A stretch of 64,000 bases of DNA from Paracoccus sp. TOH (GCF_030388245.1 NZ_CP098360.1:952501-1016500); one strand, 5' to 3'; shown: positions 1 to 11,595, counted from the first letter of the stretch. Notes: a model not told the origin generated them from the sequence alone. A program made the numbers and translations.

Positions 1-2085
<2,085 letters not shown>

Positions 2086-2170
2086 TCCGGAAGAAGACAG
2101 ACCTGTCTCGCTTCCAAAAGCATCCTTGGACAACACTTCCCAAACGGGAAACGCCGATCGCTTCTTTTCC

Positions 2171-2289
2171 GGTCTGGTGGCCAAAGCACGAGCAAAACAC
2201 CCGATCCCATCCCGAACTCGGCCGTTAAGTGCCGTCGCGCCAATGGTACTGCGTCAAAAGACGTGGGAGAGTAGGTCACCGCCAGACCT
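2171..2289 (+). rRNA. 5S ribosomal RNA
   Basis: A 119-nt segment begins GGTCTGGTGG and ends CCGCCAGACC, the two ends pairing as helix I. It contains the conserved 5S core CCCGATCCCATCCCGAACTC. It lies about 85 nt downstream of the 23S end in the usual rrn order. The end points are exact to within one or two bases. Confidence 0.96.
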
Positions 2290-2340
2290 GAAAAGAAGCG
2301 ATACATCCCTCAAAACGATCAACGACAGAACATGCCCTGC

Positions 2341-2417
<77 letters not shown>

Positions 2418-2489
2418 ACCATAATTATTCAATGTTATCAGTATATTGACTTTGTGCATCTCCTTGATGCGCACTGTTTGACACTCCAT

Positions 2490-2513
2490 GCCCCGCTTTC
2501 CGCGGGGCTTTTT
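2490..2513 (+). terminator. Rho-independent terminator of the rrn operon
   Basis: GCCCCGC (2490-2496) pairs perfectly with GCGGGGC (2502-2508) around a 5-nt loop and is followed by TTTTT. It lies 72 nt after tRNA-fMet, so it most likely ends the 23S-5S-tRNA transcript. Confidence 0.8.
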
Positions 2514-2518
2514 GCATT

Positions 2519-3030
2519 TGCTCCGCCGCTTCAACAACCTCATGCACCGGCTGCCCTGGTGCCAGGCGCAACAAGCTGGCCAAGGCGCCGTGAAGATGGA
2601 TCGCCAGGCCGGGTTTCCGGTCTCGCCTTCCTCTGCCGGGACCGGCACCACTTCCACCTTATCGATCAGCGCGCGCAGCGCCTCCTTGGCCTCTTCTTGT
2701 CTCTCGGCATCGGAGGGGCCGCGGATCAGCTGGCCGATCCGGGCGTGATAGGTCCTGGCCATGCCCGGATGGATGCGGATCGGGTCCGAAGCAGGGGAGG
2801 CCGAGAGCTGGCGTTCCAACTGCTTCTGACGCGTCTCCAGCTGTTCCATCTTCGCCCTGATGCGCTCGGGCGGCAGGCCGGAGAGCAGTGCGTCCTGTTC
2901 CTTGATGACCTTTGCCAACTCCTTTTCCTTGACGGCCCGGTCATCGACATGGCTGGCGGCCAGGCGATTGCGCTCGGCGACGTATTCGGCGCCTGGTGTG
3001 CAAGCGGTGCGAGGTCCCCGCATGACAGCC
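2519..3030 (-). pseudogene. Large serine recombinase, C-terminal remnant (frameshifted)
   Basis: The minus strand encodes the coiled-coil and C-terminal tail of a large serine site-specific recombinase. Recognisable blocks are EYVAERNRLAA, ERIRAKMEQLETRQKQLERQ, MARTYHARIGQLI and EAKEALRALIDKVEVVPVP. The N-terminal catalytic resolvase domain and the recombinase/zinc-ribbon domain are gone. Near 2610-2645 the homology moves to another frame, which reads LAIHLHGALASLLRLAPG, the expected tail; so the fragment is both truncated and frameshifted. It abuts the rrn terminator and tRNA-fMet, which suggests a decayed integrative element that once entered next to the tRNA. Family assignment is from recalled motifs. 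Confidence 0.7.
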
Positions 3031-3049
3031 TTGGCCCGACGGGCGGCGC

Positions 3050-3409
3050 TCACTCCGGCAGGGTTCGGTCATGCTTCAAGCGCTGGCTGTCCTCCGCCGC
3101 CTGCTTCAACGCCCCCAGCATGGTTGCCGCATAGGCGGCATAGGGGCCGATCCAGCGTTCGTGCAGCGCGTGGATGGGCAGCGCGTCCAGGTGGTTCCAT
3201 CTTTCCCGCCCGCGCCGCTCGACCACGACCAGCCCGGCCGCCTCCAGCACCCGCAGATGCTGCATGACCGTGCAGCGGTCCAGTTGCGGCAGCGCCTCGC
3301 ACAGCGCGCCGGTGGTCTTCGGGCCCTCCTTCAGCAGGTCCAGCAATTGCCGGCGTGCCCGGTGCCCCAGCGCCTTGAACAGCGCGTCGTCCTGATCTTC
3401 GATTGACAT
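3050..3409 (-). CDS. ArsR-family HTH transcriptional regulator
   Basis: A 119-residue winged-helix protein. The N-terminal part ALFKALGHRARRQLLDLL is the characteristic ArsR opening, and the recognition helix segment (DRCTVMQHLRVLEAAGLV) lies at about 45-62. No cysteine pair typical of metal sensing (CxC) is seen, so it resembles the non-metal ArsR subgroup that accompanies AHSA1/SRPBCC genes. It is divergent from such a gene, with 48 bp between the starts, and its ATG lies inside a perfect inverted repeat, pointing to autorepression and control of the neighbour. The start was chosen over upstream in-frame codons because those would run through the divergent promoter and gene. Confidence 0.88.
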   Translation of the reverse strand: MSIEDQDDALFKALGHRARRQLLDLLKEGPKTTGALCEALPQLDRCTVMQHLRVLEAAGLVVVERRGRERWNHLDALPIHALHERWIGPYAAYAATMLGALKQAAEDSQRLKHDRTLPE

Positions 3410-3427
3410 GTTATAAAAATATAACAT
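3408..3427. promoter_or_regulatory. Perfect palindromic operator between arsR-like and SRPBCC genes
   Basis: ATGTTATA (3408-3415) and TATAACAT (3420-3427) form an exact 8-bp inverted repeat with an AAAA spacer. It overlaps the start codon of the ArsR-type gene and lies 30 bp before the SRPBCC start. It is an AT-rich island in a GC-rich genome. It is the likely ArsR binding site and may overlap the divergent promoters. Confidence 0.7.
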
Positions 3428-3457
3428 AATGGGGTGCAGCACAAGGAGGAATGCAAC

Positions 3458-3904
3458 ATGGAACTGAAATTCACCGTCGGCGGCCGAATCGCGAAACCGG
3501 TCGAAGAGGTCTTCGAAACCGTCGTGAATCCCGACAGGCTGTCGAAATTCTTCACCACCGGCGGCGCCAGGGGGCGATTGGAGACCGGGGCCGAAGTAAC
3601 CTGGGATTTCCACGATTTCCCCGGCGCCTTCCCGGTCCTGGTGCAAGAGGTCGTCCCCAACGAGCGCATTACCCTGCAATGGGAAACCGACAGCGAGCCG
3701 CGCATCTGGACCACCGTGACCATGACCTTCCAGGCCCTGGAGGACGGGCGGACGCTGGTGCGGATCAGCGAATATGGCTGGCCCGAGACCGAGGCGGGGC
3801 TGAAGGGCTGCCTGGCCAATAGCGAGGGCTGGACCGGCATGATCTGCGCCCTGAAGGCATGGCTGGAGCACGGCATCAACCTGCGCGACGGCTTCTATAA
3901 ATAG
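3458..3904 (+). CDS. SRPBCC / AHSA1-like domain protein
   Basis: A 148-residue protein of the Bet v1-like START superfamily (AHSA1 type). Typical features are KPVEEVFETVVNPDRLSKFF near the N-terminus, a WDFHDFPG strand pair, and a C-terminal GWTGMICALKAWLEHG helix that lines the cavity. The start at 3458 is supported by AAGGAGG at 3443-3449, eight bases upstream; the ATG at 3451 is too close to that site. It forms a divergent pair with the ArsR-type regulator, a very common arrangement. The ligand is unknown. Confidence 0.87.
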   Translation: MELKFTVGGRIAKPVEEVFETVVNPDRLSKFFTTGGARGRLETGAEVTWDFHDFPGAFPVLVQEVVPNERITLQWETDSEPRIWTTVTMTFQALEDGRTLVRISEYGWPETEAGLKGCLANSEGWTGMICALKAWLEHGINLRDGFYK

Positions 3905-4044
3905 CCGCTGCCCGCAGGTATCCGCCCTGTTCCGCCATCGGGGTCAAGCGGTCTGGCGCCAGATCCGCTTGGCCGGCGACACTTTCTTCAAGACGGCGGC
4001 CCTGGCAGCATGTCATCCTTGAGCATCATTCAAAGGAGGAACGC

Positions 4045-4458
4045 ATGATGCCTGAGGCTCCGCGCATCTACCCGACCTTCCGCTTTCGCAATGCGGCGGC
4101 GATGATCGCATGGCTGGAACGGGCCTTCGGTTTCACCACCCACGCGAAATACATGGATGGCGACAAGGTCGCCCATGCCGAGCTGGCCTTCGGCTCGTCC
4201 ATGATCATGTGCGGCGACGACAGGGAGGACGCTTACGGCGAATTGGTTGGCAAGCCATCGGCGCAGGGCGGCAGGTCGCTCTATATCGCCGTGGACGATG
4301 CCGATGCGATGTTCGCCCGCGCCAAGGCGGCCGGTGCGGTGATCGAGGAAGGGCTGACCGACCGCGACTATGGCAGCCGCGAATTTATCTGCCGCGACCC
4401 CGAGGGCAATCTGTGGTGCTTCGGAACCTGGTGGCCGAAGGTGACCGACAAGACCTGA
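4045..4458 (+). CDS. VOC (glyoxalase/bleomycin-resistance-like) family protein
   Basis: A 137-residue single-domain protein with the two beta-alpha-beta-beta-beta modules of the vicinal oxygen chelate fold: YPTFRFRNAAAMIAWLERAFGF at the start and YIAVDDADAMFARAKAAG in the second half. The C-terminal segment SREFICRDPEGNLWCFGTW carries the usual DPEGN(x)W signature. A strong AAGGAGG lies upstream of the ATG. A methyltransferase-like reading frame starts 5 bases after its stop, so the two were probably co-transcribed. The substrate cannot be told from sequence. Confidence 0.85.
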   Translation: MMPEAPRIYPTFRFRNAAAMIAWLERAFGFTTHAKYMDGDKVAHAELAFGSSMIMCGDDREDAYGELVGKPSAQGGRSLYIAVDDADAMFARAKAAGAVIEEGLTDRDYGSREFICRDPEGNLWCFGTWWPKVTDKT

Positions 4459-4463
4459 ACATC

Positions 4464-4894
4464 ATGGCCCCGCGGATTTCGAACCGGATTGCGTGCTTTG
4501 TGGACGCCCTGCCGCTGGCGCCGGGTCATCGGGTGCTGGAAATCGGCTGTGGCCCGGGCGTGGCGGCCCGGGCGGTTTCCGCCGCGTCGGGAACGGCTTC
4601 GTCCTGGCCATCGACCGCTCGGCCAAGGCGATCGAAAGCGCGGTGGCCGGATCGAAGGCGGAAATCGCCACCGGTCGCCTGCGATTCATGCAAACGGCGG
4701 TCGAGGATTTCGAATTGCCGCCCGATGAGGCGCCCTTCGACATCGCCTTCGCGATGCGTGCCGGGGCATTGGACGGCCGCCACCCGGAGATCGGGCAACG
4801 CGCCCTTGACCGGTTGCGGGCCGCATTGCAACCGACGGGTCGCCTGTTCATCGACACGGGGCATCCGCTCAGCGAAGTCAGGCTGCGAGGATGA
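4464..4894 (+). pseudogene. Class I SAM-dependent methyltransferase, frameshifted
   Basis: The reading frame opens at the ATG 5 bases after the VOC gene and encodes the motif I region (HRVLEIGCGPGVAARAV, about 4527-4577). It then loses homology near 4580-4600, while the +2 frame continues it with GNGFVLAIDRSAKAI (motif II acidic residue) and FDIAFAMRAGALDG (motif IV-like region), ending with TGRLFIDTGHPLSEVRL at 4894. A one-base indel in the GC-rich run around 4585 would join both halves. This is either a real pseudogene or a sequencing error. A 25-codon ATG-initiated reading frame overlaps the end (from 4891) and is probably meaningless. Confidence 0.72.
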
Positions 4895-5289
4895 TGCGAT
4901 ATCCGCGCATTGCCTGGGCCGCGGATTGGGCGCTGTTGGACCTGTGCCGAATTAAACGGATGCCATAACAACAGAGGCAACCAGCCCCAGCCTCATGGAT
5001 TTCGGAGCCAGAATGGACCCGGAGCGGCACGGGCGCCGGACGAGAGGAAGGCGATGGGGGCACCTGTCGTATCTTGAGCAGCTTTCTTGCGGCTTATCCG
5101 GCCGGGAACGCACATCTTTATCCCGGTGTCTTTCAACGCATCCCCGAACCCATCAGCGTGATGGCCCCTGTCCGCCGGCATCCAATCGCCTTAGGCATCT
5201 GCGCAACAGGGCGGCAGTGCCGCTGCAATCGCCAGCCGGGCCGGCTGGCGGGATCCGCGCTTCGCGGTGAAGGCCGCGGTGATCTGGGC
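4895..5289. other. Intergenic stretch without recognisable gene
   Basis: About 395 bases separate the broken methyltransferase from the DeoR-type regulator. Open frames are short or overlap each other with no family resemblance, and no tRNA, clear terminator or repeat was seen. The methyltransferase remnant and the lack of coding signal suggest decayed DNA. Confidence 0.5.
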
Positions 5290-6072
5290 CTAGCCGGCGG
5301 GCGGGCAGACCCGCACCTCGGTCCCCCATTCGGCGCAGCGCCGCATCAGATCCTCGGGCAGCGGCCGGTCGATGAAGACCGCGTCCAGTTCGGACAGGCT
5401 GCCGATGCGGGCCGGGGCCGGGCGGCCCAGCTTGGAATGGTCGGTGACCAGGAAGGCGCGCCGCGACTGGCGCAGGATCGAGCGGCTGACCCGCACCTCG
5501 GCCAGGTCGAAATCCAGCAGGTCGCCGTCATGATCCAGCGCCGAGGTGCCGATCACCGCGTAATCGACCTTGAACTGTTCGAAGAACTGCGTCGTCAGCT
5601 CGCCGACCAGCCCGCCGTCCGAGCGCCGCAGCGCGCCGCCGGCCACCATGATCTCGCAGCCCGGATTGGCCAGCAGGATATTGGCCACGTTCATGTTGTT
5701 GGTGACCACGGTGATGTTGGAATGATGGATCAGCGCCTGGGCCACCGCCTCGGTGGTGGTGCCCAGGTTCAGGATCAGGCTGCAATTGTCGGGGATTTCC
5801 GCCGCGCAGGCCGCGCCGATGGCGGCCTTGGCCTCGGCATTCATGCGCCGCCGCGCCTCGTAGCCCAGGTTCACCGCGCCGGCCCGCGGCACGGCGCCGC
5901 CATGGACGCGGTCCAGCAATCCGGCCTCGGCCATCTCGCCCAGGTCGCGGCGGATGGTCTGCAGCGTCACCTCGAAACGCTGGGCGAGGTCGTCGACCAG
6001 CACGCGGCCCTCGGCCCGGGCGAGTTCGAGGATTTCGCTCTGGCGGATGCTGAGGGCCAAGGGGCTCTCCAT
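5290..6072 (-). CDS. DeoR/GlpR-family transcriptional regulator
   Basis: A 260-residue repressor-type protein. The N-terminus has the DeoR winged helix (RQSEILELARAEGRVLVDDLA, then TLQTIRRDLGEMAEAGLLDRVHGG, about 10-55). The C-terminal sensor domain carries the phosphosugar-binding ribose-5-phosphate-isomerase-like fold, with NLGTTTEAVAQAL (about 102-114) and DHSKLG. Such regulators usually sense a phosphorylated sugar or polyol. It is divergent from the iron-dependent dehydrogenase gene, 171 bp away, and probably controls that pair. Confidence 0.9.
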   Translation of the reverse strand: MESPLALSIRQSEILELARAEGRVLVDDLAQRFEVTLQTIRRDLGEMAEAGLLDRVHGGAVPRAGAVNLGYEARRRMNAEAKAAIGAACAAEIPDNCSLILNLGTTTEAVAQALIHHSNITVVTNNMNVANILLANPGCEIMVAGGALRRSDGGLVGELTTQFFEQFKVDYAVIGTSALDHDGDLLDFDLAEVRVSRSILRQSRRAFLVTDHSKLGRPAPARIGSLSELDAVFIDRPLPEDLMRRCAEWGTEVRVCPPAG

Positions 6073-6243
6073 GCTGGAACGGCTTCACTGTAAGCGATCC
6101 GCTTCTGCGCGCAAGCGTTCCTTGCGTCGGGCACGGGCGGCGCCGATGTTCGGATCGGACGTGGTCCAGCCCGAAACGAAAGCCGCTTGACCCCCCGTCG
6201 GGGCCGGTGCAGCTTGCGGCGCAACGCAGCAAACAGGCCAGCT

Positions 6244-7404
6244 ATGACCGATTCCGCCGCTTTTCCGGGTCTTGCCTCCTTTGCCTTCGCCCTGCCGGGC
6301 CGCACCGTCTTTGGCCGTGGCGAGGCGCGGAAGGCCCCTGCGGCGATCCGTGCCCATGGCCCGCGCGGCGTGCTGGTCCATGGCGCCGATCCCGGCCGGG
6401 CCGCCTGGCTGGTCGATGCCCTGCGCGCCGAGGGCGCCGAGGTGCTGACCCTCGCCTGCGGGGCCGAGCCGAGCCTGCCGATGCTGGAGGACGCCCTGGC
6501 GCGGGCCAGGGATTTCGGCCCGGCCTGGGTTGCGGCACTGGGCGGCGGCGCGGCGCTGGACCTGGGCAAGGCGCTGGCCGGGCTGGTGCCGGCGCCGGGC
6601 GGGATCATGGATCATCTCGAGGTGGTCGGGCGCGGCCTGCCGCTGTCGGTTCCGCCCTTGCCCTATATCGCCCTGCCGACCACCGCCGGCACCGGGGCCG
6701 AGGCGACGCGGAACGCGGTGATCGGCCTGCCGGACCATGGCCGCAAGGTCTCGATCCGCGACGAACGGATGCTGCCGCGGCTGGCCATCGTCGATCCGGC
6801 GCTGACCGACCATTGCCCGCGCGCGGTGACGCTGGCCTCGGGCCTCGACGCGCTGGCGCAGGTGATCGAGCCTTGGGTCTCGTGCAAGGCCACGCCCTTC
6901 ACCGATGCGCTGGTGCGCCCGGTGATCCGGCCGGGCCTGCAGGCGCTGAAACGGCTGATGCAGGAGGAGGACGCGCCGGCGCGCGACACCATGGCCTGGG
7001 TCAGCCTGTGCGGCGGCATTGCGCTGGCCAATGGCGGGCTTGGCGCCGTGCACGGGCTGGCCGGGGTGATCGGCGGCGTGACGACCGCCGCCCATGGTGC
7101 GATCTGCGGCGCGCTGCTGGGCCCGGTGCTGGAGATGAACCGCGCCCATACCCGCGATCCCGCCCGCATCCGCGAGGTCTGCGCCGAGGTGGCGGCCGTG
7201 CTGGGCTGCGACGCGGCCGAGGCGCCGCAGGCCCTGGCCGCTTGGGCGCGTGACGCCGGCCTGCCGGGGCTGCGGGCGCAGGGCCTCGATCCGGCGCGGC
7301 ACCAGACGGTGGCCGAGGCGTCGCTGGCCAGTTCCTCGATGAAGGGCAATCCCTTCCCGCCCACGGTCGCGCAGCTGTGCGAGGTTCTGCGCAAGGCGGG
7401 CTGA
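6244..7404 (+). CDS. Iron-containing alcohol dehydrogenase family protein
   Basis: A 386-residue group III (Fe-dependent) dehydrogenase. The nucleotide-binding motif VAALGGGAALDLGKAL and the loop LPTTAGTGAEAT are typical of the family, and candidate metal ligands lie in GLDALAQVIEP, GAVHGLAG and TTAAHG. The substrate is probably an alcohol or a 2-hydroxy acid; phosphonate- and maleylacetate-type enzymes share the fold, so specificity is open. The ATG at 6244 was preferred to an upstream start because the family begins close to this point. The stop overlaps the start of the next gene (TGATG), indicating translational coupling. Confidence 0.85.
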   Translation: MTDSAAFPGLASFAFALPGRTVFGRGEARKAPAAIRAHGPRGVLVHGADPGRAAWLVDALRAEGAEVLTLACGAEPSLPMLEDALARARDFGPAWVAALGGGAALDLGKALAGLVPAPGGIMDHLEVVGRGLPLSVPPLPYIALPTTAGTGAEATRNAVIGLPDHGRKVSIRDERMLPRLAIVDPALTDHCPRAVTLASGLDALAQVIEPWVSCKATPFTDALVRPVIRPGLQALKRLMQEEDAPARDTMAWVSLCGGIALANGGLGAVHGLAGVIGGVTTAAHGAICGALLGPVLEMNRAHTRDPARIREVCAEVAAVLGCDAAEAPQALAAWARDAGLPGLRAQGLDPARHQTVAEASLASSSMKGNPFPPTVAQLCEVLRKAG

Positions 7405-9128
7405 TGGACGACACCCGGCTGCTCTTTCAGGCGAGCTATCCCGCCACGCTGGCGCGGCTTGTGCGCGAGCTCACCTGCGCCCGCGCCGAGATCTGGAGCT
7501 TCGACGACGCGCCGACCCGCCGCGCGGCCGAGGCGGCGCTGGCGCTGCGCGGGGTGCGGGCGCATTGCCGCTCGGCCTACAAGCCGCTCTTGCACGCCTT
7601 CCTGGAAGAGATCGAGACCGCCGGGCTGGCCGAGGCGCGGATCATCTGCCCGCGCCACCCCGAGGCCGCGCCGGGCCGCTTTTTGCTGGAGGCCTATCCG
7701 CTGCCGGCGCTGTTCCCGCTGACCGAATTCGACCTGCAGGAAGGGCCGGACAGCGCCGCCATGCCGGTCTATCAGCTGAGCCTCGGCTATGTCTCGGGCA
7801 TGCGGCGCGAGATGACGGTGCCGGCGCCCAACCGCATGCATCGCGACCACGCCATGCAGCCGGCGCTGTCGCCCTGCGGCTGGCTGGTCCAGGACGGGCA
7901 GGGCGAGCCGCTGCTGACCGATTACGAGACGCTGTATCGCGACGCCATGCGCACCGTCGCCGCCGCGCCCTGGCAGAAGGCGCCGTTCTTCCAGGAACTG
8001 GAGATCTCGGCCACGCTGCCGGTCCGCGACCGGGCGCTGGGCTGGGGGGACGAGGCGGTGTCGCTGGTCGAGGCGCTGCACGAGGATCTGTATTTCTCGC
8101 TGATCGAGCATTTCCGGCACCGCCTCGGCCGGCCCCCCGGCGACCGCGGCCTGCGTCCCGGCCAGATCGTGCCGCGCGTCCGTCAGGGCGACAAGCACGC
8201 CCTGCGCATCGAGACCCGACCCTGGCAGCGCAGCGCCGAGGAGGCCGGCTGCCAGCCGCTCGACCAGGCGCGCGAGGCGCTGTCGCCGCAGCAGATCGCC
8301 ACCGAACTGTCACGTCTGCCGGGCCGGCCCTTCCACGCCCGCTCGGTCGCCGGCCGGATGATCGAGGGCCGTTACCTGCCGGGGCGCGACCGGGCGGTGA
8401 TGATCTCGGCCGGGCAGCATGCCAACGAGGTCTCGGGCCCGGTGGGCGCGCTGCGCGCCGCGCAGGAGCTTGCCGGGCGCGAAGGCGCGCATTTCGCGCT
8501 TTGCCCGCTGGAGAACCCGGACGGCTATGCGCTGCGCCAGCGGCTCGCCCGCGACAATCCGCGCCACATGCTGCATGCCGCGCGCTATACGGCGTTGGGC
8601 GACGACCTGGACTATCGCCAGGGTCCGCCCGATGCCGAACGGGCGCTGCGCGACCAGGCCTATTGCCTGTCGGCGGCGCTGCTGCATGTCAGCCTGCACG
8701 GCTATCCGGCGCATGAATGGACCCGGCCGCTCAGCGGCTATGTGCCGCGCGGCTTCGAAAGCTGGACCATGCCGCGCGGCTTCTTCCTGATCCTGCGCCA
8801 TCATCCCGGCTGGGGCGCCGCCGCCGCCCGGCTGGCCGAGGCGGTGATCGCCCGGCTGCGCCAGCTGCCCGGCCTGGCCGAACGCAACGCCGCGCAACTG
8901 GCGCTGGCGCGGCGGCATGGCCTGGCGCCGGAGGCGCCGCAGGGCTTCATCCGCATCCTGACCCAGGACATGCGCGCACCCATGCCGCTGGTGCTGGTCA
9001 CCGAATGCCCGGACCAGACATTGCTGGGCGACGGCTTCATCGCCGCGCATGAGGCGCAGCGCGCCGCCGTCATCGCCGCCTATGACGCTCTGCAAGAGCT
9101 GGAGCTTGGCGACCTGCCCGGCGCGTGA
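7404..9128 (+). CDS. M14-like zinc carboxypeptidase with long N-terminal extension
   Basis: A 574-residue protein. Residues about 310-560 resemble a metallocarboxypeptidase (M14) domain: AGQHANEVSG supplies the HxxE zinc pair (about 338-341), ENPDGYALR is the substrate loop, VSLHGYPAHEW (about 430) gives the third histidine, and VTECPDQT near the C-terminus may hold the catalytic glutamate. The first 300 residues match nothing I recognise. No signal peptide is seen, so it should be cytoplasmic. It is translationally coupled to the dehydrogenase. The substrate is unknown; amide or ester hydrolysis of a small metabolite is possible. Confidence 0.72.
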   Translation: MDDTRLLFQASYPATLARLVRELTCARAEIWSFDDAPTRRAAEAALALRGVRAHCRSAYKPLLHAFLEEIETAGLAEARIICPRHPEAAPGRFLLEAYPLPALFPLTEFDLQEGPDSAAMPVYQLSLGYVSGMRREMTVPAPNRMHRDHAMQPALSPCGWLVQDGQGEPLLTDYETLYRDAMRTVAAAPWQKAPFFQELEISATLPVRDRALGWGDEAVSLVEALHEDLYFSLIEHFRHRLGRPPGDRGLRPGQIVPRVRQGDKHALRIETRPWQRSAEEAGCQPLDQAREALSPQQIATELSRLPGRPFHARSVAGRMIEGRYLPGRDRAVMISAGQHANEVSGPVGALRAAQELAGREGAHFALCPLENPDGYALRQRLARDNPRHMLHAARYTALGDDLDYRQGPPDAERALRDQAYCLSAALLHVSLHGYPAHEWTRPLSGYVPRGFESWTMPRGFFLILRHHPGWGAAAARLAEAVIARLRQLPGLAERNAAQLALARRHGLAPEAPQGFIRILTQDMRAPMPLVLVTECPDQTLLGDGFIAAHEAQRAAVIAAYDALQELELGDLPGA

Positions 9129-9237
9129 TGGTTGAAAAACGCCCAAGACAAAACGGTCTTTTGCCCATATCCTGCTGAAACGGAATGGCTTTCGGAACTG
9201 CCGGCCGGGGCCTTGCACTGTGGTTCGGGGAAAGATC

Positions 9238-11595
9238 ATGGTCGAACAGGCTACGGGTGAGGTGCGTTTCGCGGTCGTCCTTTATGGCGGCGTCTCGCTG
9301 GCGATCTACATGAACGGCATCGCGCAAGAGCTTTTGCGCATGGTGCGCGGCAGTTCCGACCTGCCGGACGAGGAGCTGGCGCCGGGCGAGATGATCTATC
9401 GCCGCCTGTCCCGCGAGCTGGCCGGCCCGCGCGGCGGGCGCAAGCGCTTCGTGATCGACATCATCTCGGGCACCTCGGCGGGCGGCATCAACGGCGTGGC
9501 GCTGGCCAAGGCGCTGGTGGTGGGCAGCCGCGACATGGCGGTGCTGCGCGACGCCTGGACGGACAAGGCCGATATCGGCCTGCTGCTGAACGACCGCACC
9601 GCTCGCGCCGCCCGGCTGCGCCCGACCGAGTCGCTGCTGGACGGCGGCCACATGTATGGCGTGCTGCACGAGACCATCGCCCGCATCAAGGGCGACGGCA
9701 AGCCGCTGTCGGAAATGGTGGACCTGTTCGTCACCGCCACCGACCTGCAAGGCGTGCCGGCGCCGATCCACCTGACCGGCGCGCGGCTGGACGAAAAGAT
9801 CCACAAGACGGTCTTTCATTTCGCCTATGACGGCGGGCGCGAGGGACGCAACGATTTCTCGCCGGAAAACGATGCCATGCTGGCCTTTGCGGCACGCTGC
9901 ACCTCGTCCTTTCCGGTGGCCTTTCCGCCGATGCGCTTTGCCGACATGCCCGCGGACGCCCGGCGGGCGGATTACGCGCGCTTCTTCCCGCGCGGCTGGC
10001 CGCATGAGCAGCGGCTGTTCGCCGATGGCGGCTATCTGGACAACCGGCCCTTCAGCCATGCGATCGACCTGATCCCCTTCCGCCCGACCACCCTGCCGGG
10101 CGAGCGCAAGCTCCTGTTCATCGACCCCTTCCCCGAGGAGCGCCGCCCGCCCGATCCGGTGACCGGCGTGGCGCCGCCGCCGCCGCCCGAGCCGGTGGAT
10201 TTCCTGCAGAACGCCCGGCTGGCCGCCTCGACCCTGCCGCGGACCGAGGTGATCCGCGACGACATCCGCGCCATCACCCGCATGAACGCCCGGCTGGAGC
10301 GGCTGGGCACCCTGCAGGCCCGCTGGGCGCGCGACCAACGGCAGGCGGCGATGCGCGGCCAGGCGATGGACGAGCCGACGAAGCCCGAAAACCTGGACCT
10401 GCTGGACCTGGCCGATCAGATGGAGCGTGGCTATGGCAGCAGCTATCCGCTCTATCACCACCTGCGGGTCTATGACACCAGCGACAGCCTGACCGGCATC
10501 GTCGCCCGCCTGGCCGGCTACGCCCCGGATTCGGACGAGGCGCTGTATCTGCGCCAGATCCTGCGCGCCTGGCGGGACGACCATTTCTCGGCCTATCACC
10601 AGCCGGGGCGCGAGACGGAAAGCGCCTTCCTGTCGCGCTATGACATCGGTTTCCGGTTGCGGCGGCTGATCCACCTGCGGGCCGAGATCGACAGGCGGCT
10701 GGACCCCGGCCCCGATGCGCCGCTGCCGCCGGATTCGGCGCAGATGTTGCGCGCGGCCCGGCTGCTGGTCGAGAACGAGCTGGCCGCCGTCCGCCGCCTG
10801 GCCACTCCGCTGGAAGCCGATGCCGAGACGCTGCTGAACCGCGACGAAATTGCCGGTCTGACCCACGAGATCGGCCGCCATTACGGCGAGGCGATGCAAC
10901 AGCCGACCCTGCAGAACCGTTACGAGCTGGCACGCCAGGTCTATGAGAAACCGGCGATCCGCCCGCTGGTCGACAGGGCGCTGGCGCAGCTTGGCGTCGA
11001 TATGCGGCAAGCCTTCGACCAGGGCAGCGCCCGTATCCGCGAAGGGCTGGACCTGCTGCGTCTGCCGGCGCTGCAGCAGGTTTATGACGGCTTCCACTGG
11101 CATGACGTGATGACCTATCCCTTCCTCGAGGGGTCCGAGTTGCAGGAGCATTCGCAGGTCGAGGTGTTCCGCATCAGCCCCGCCGACAGCATGCTGAACG
11201 GCCGCCCCGCGAAGCTGGCGGGCATCGCCGTCGGCGCCTTCGGCGGCTTCCTCAACCGCGACTGGCGCGAGCATGACATCCTCTGGGGCCGGCTCGACGG
11301 CGCCGAGCGCATCATCGCGGCGCTGATGCCGGACCGCAGCCCCGAGGCGCGCAAGACCTGGACCGAGGCGCTGCACAACCAGATCCTGGCCGAGGAATAT
11401 GGCGACCAGGCCGGCGAGGGCCGGCGGCTGGCGCTGCTCAAGGCCAAGCTGCGCGATTCCGGCATCGACGAGGATGCGTTCGAGGAAACCGCCGCCCGGG
11501 CGCTGGGGGTCAAGGACGCCGCCGCGCTGGACCTGGACCGGTTCCGCGCCCATTACAGCGCCTTCAACGCAGATTTCCCAGGCAGCATGTGGTGA
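9238..11595 (+). pseudogene. Patatin-like phospholipase (DUF3376 type), 5' part, split by insertion
   Basis: The frame encodes 785 residues. The N-terminal patatin domain has VVLYGGVSLAIYMNGI as oxyanion region, GTSAGG (about 77-82) with the nucleophile serine, and ADGGYLDNRPF (about 262) with the dyad aspartate. The rest fits the patatin-related family with the DUF3376 region (for example RDWREHDILWGRLDGAERII). The frame ends a few residues after HYSAFNADFP in a chance stop where foreign DNA begins. A likely C-terminal continuation reappears at about 15235. The first 775 or so residues look intact, so a shortened enzyme could still be made. The start is the ATG after GGGGAAAG. Confidence 0.8.

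Noticed and set aside
4891-4968. 25-codon ATG frame after the broken methyltransferase
   Set aside because: Too short, no family resemblance, and it overlaps the end of a pseudogene.
9070-11553. 827-codon open frame antisense to the patatin-like gene
   Set aside because: High GC removes stop codons from the opposite frame; its amino-acid content is not protein-like and the plus strand has a clear patatin domain.
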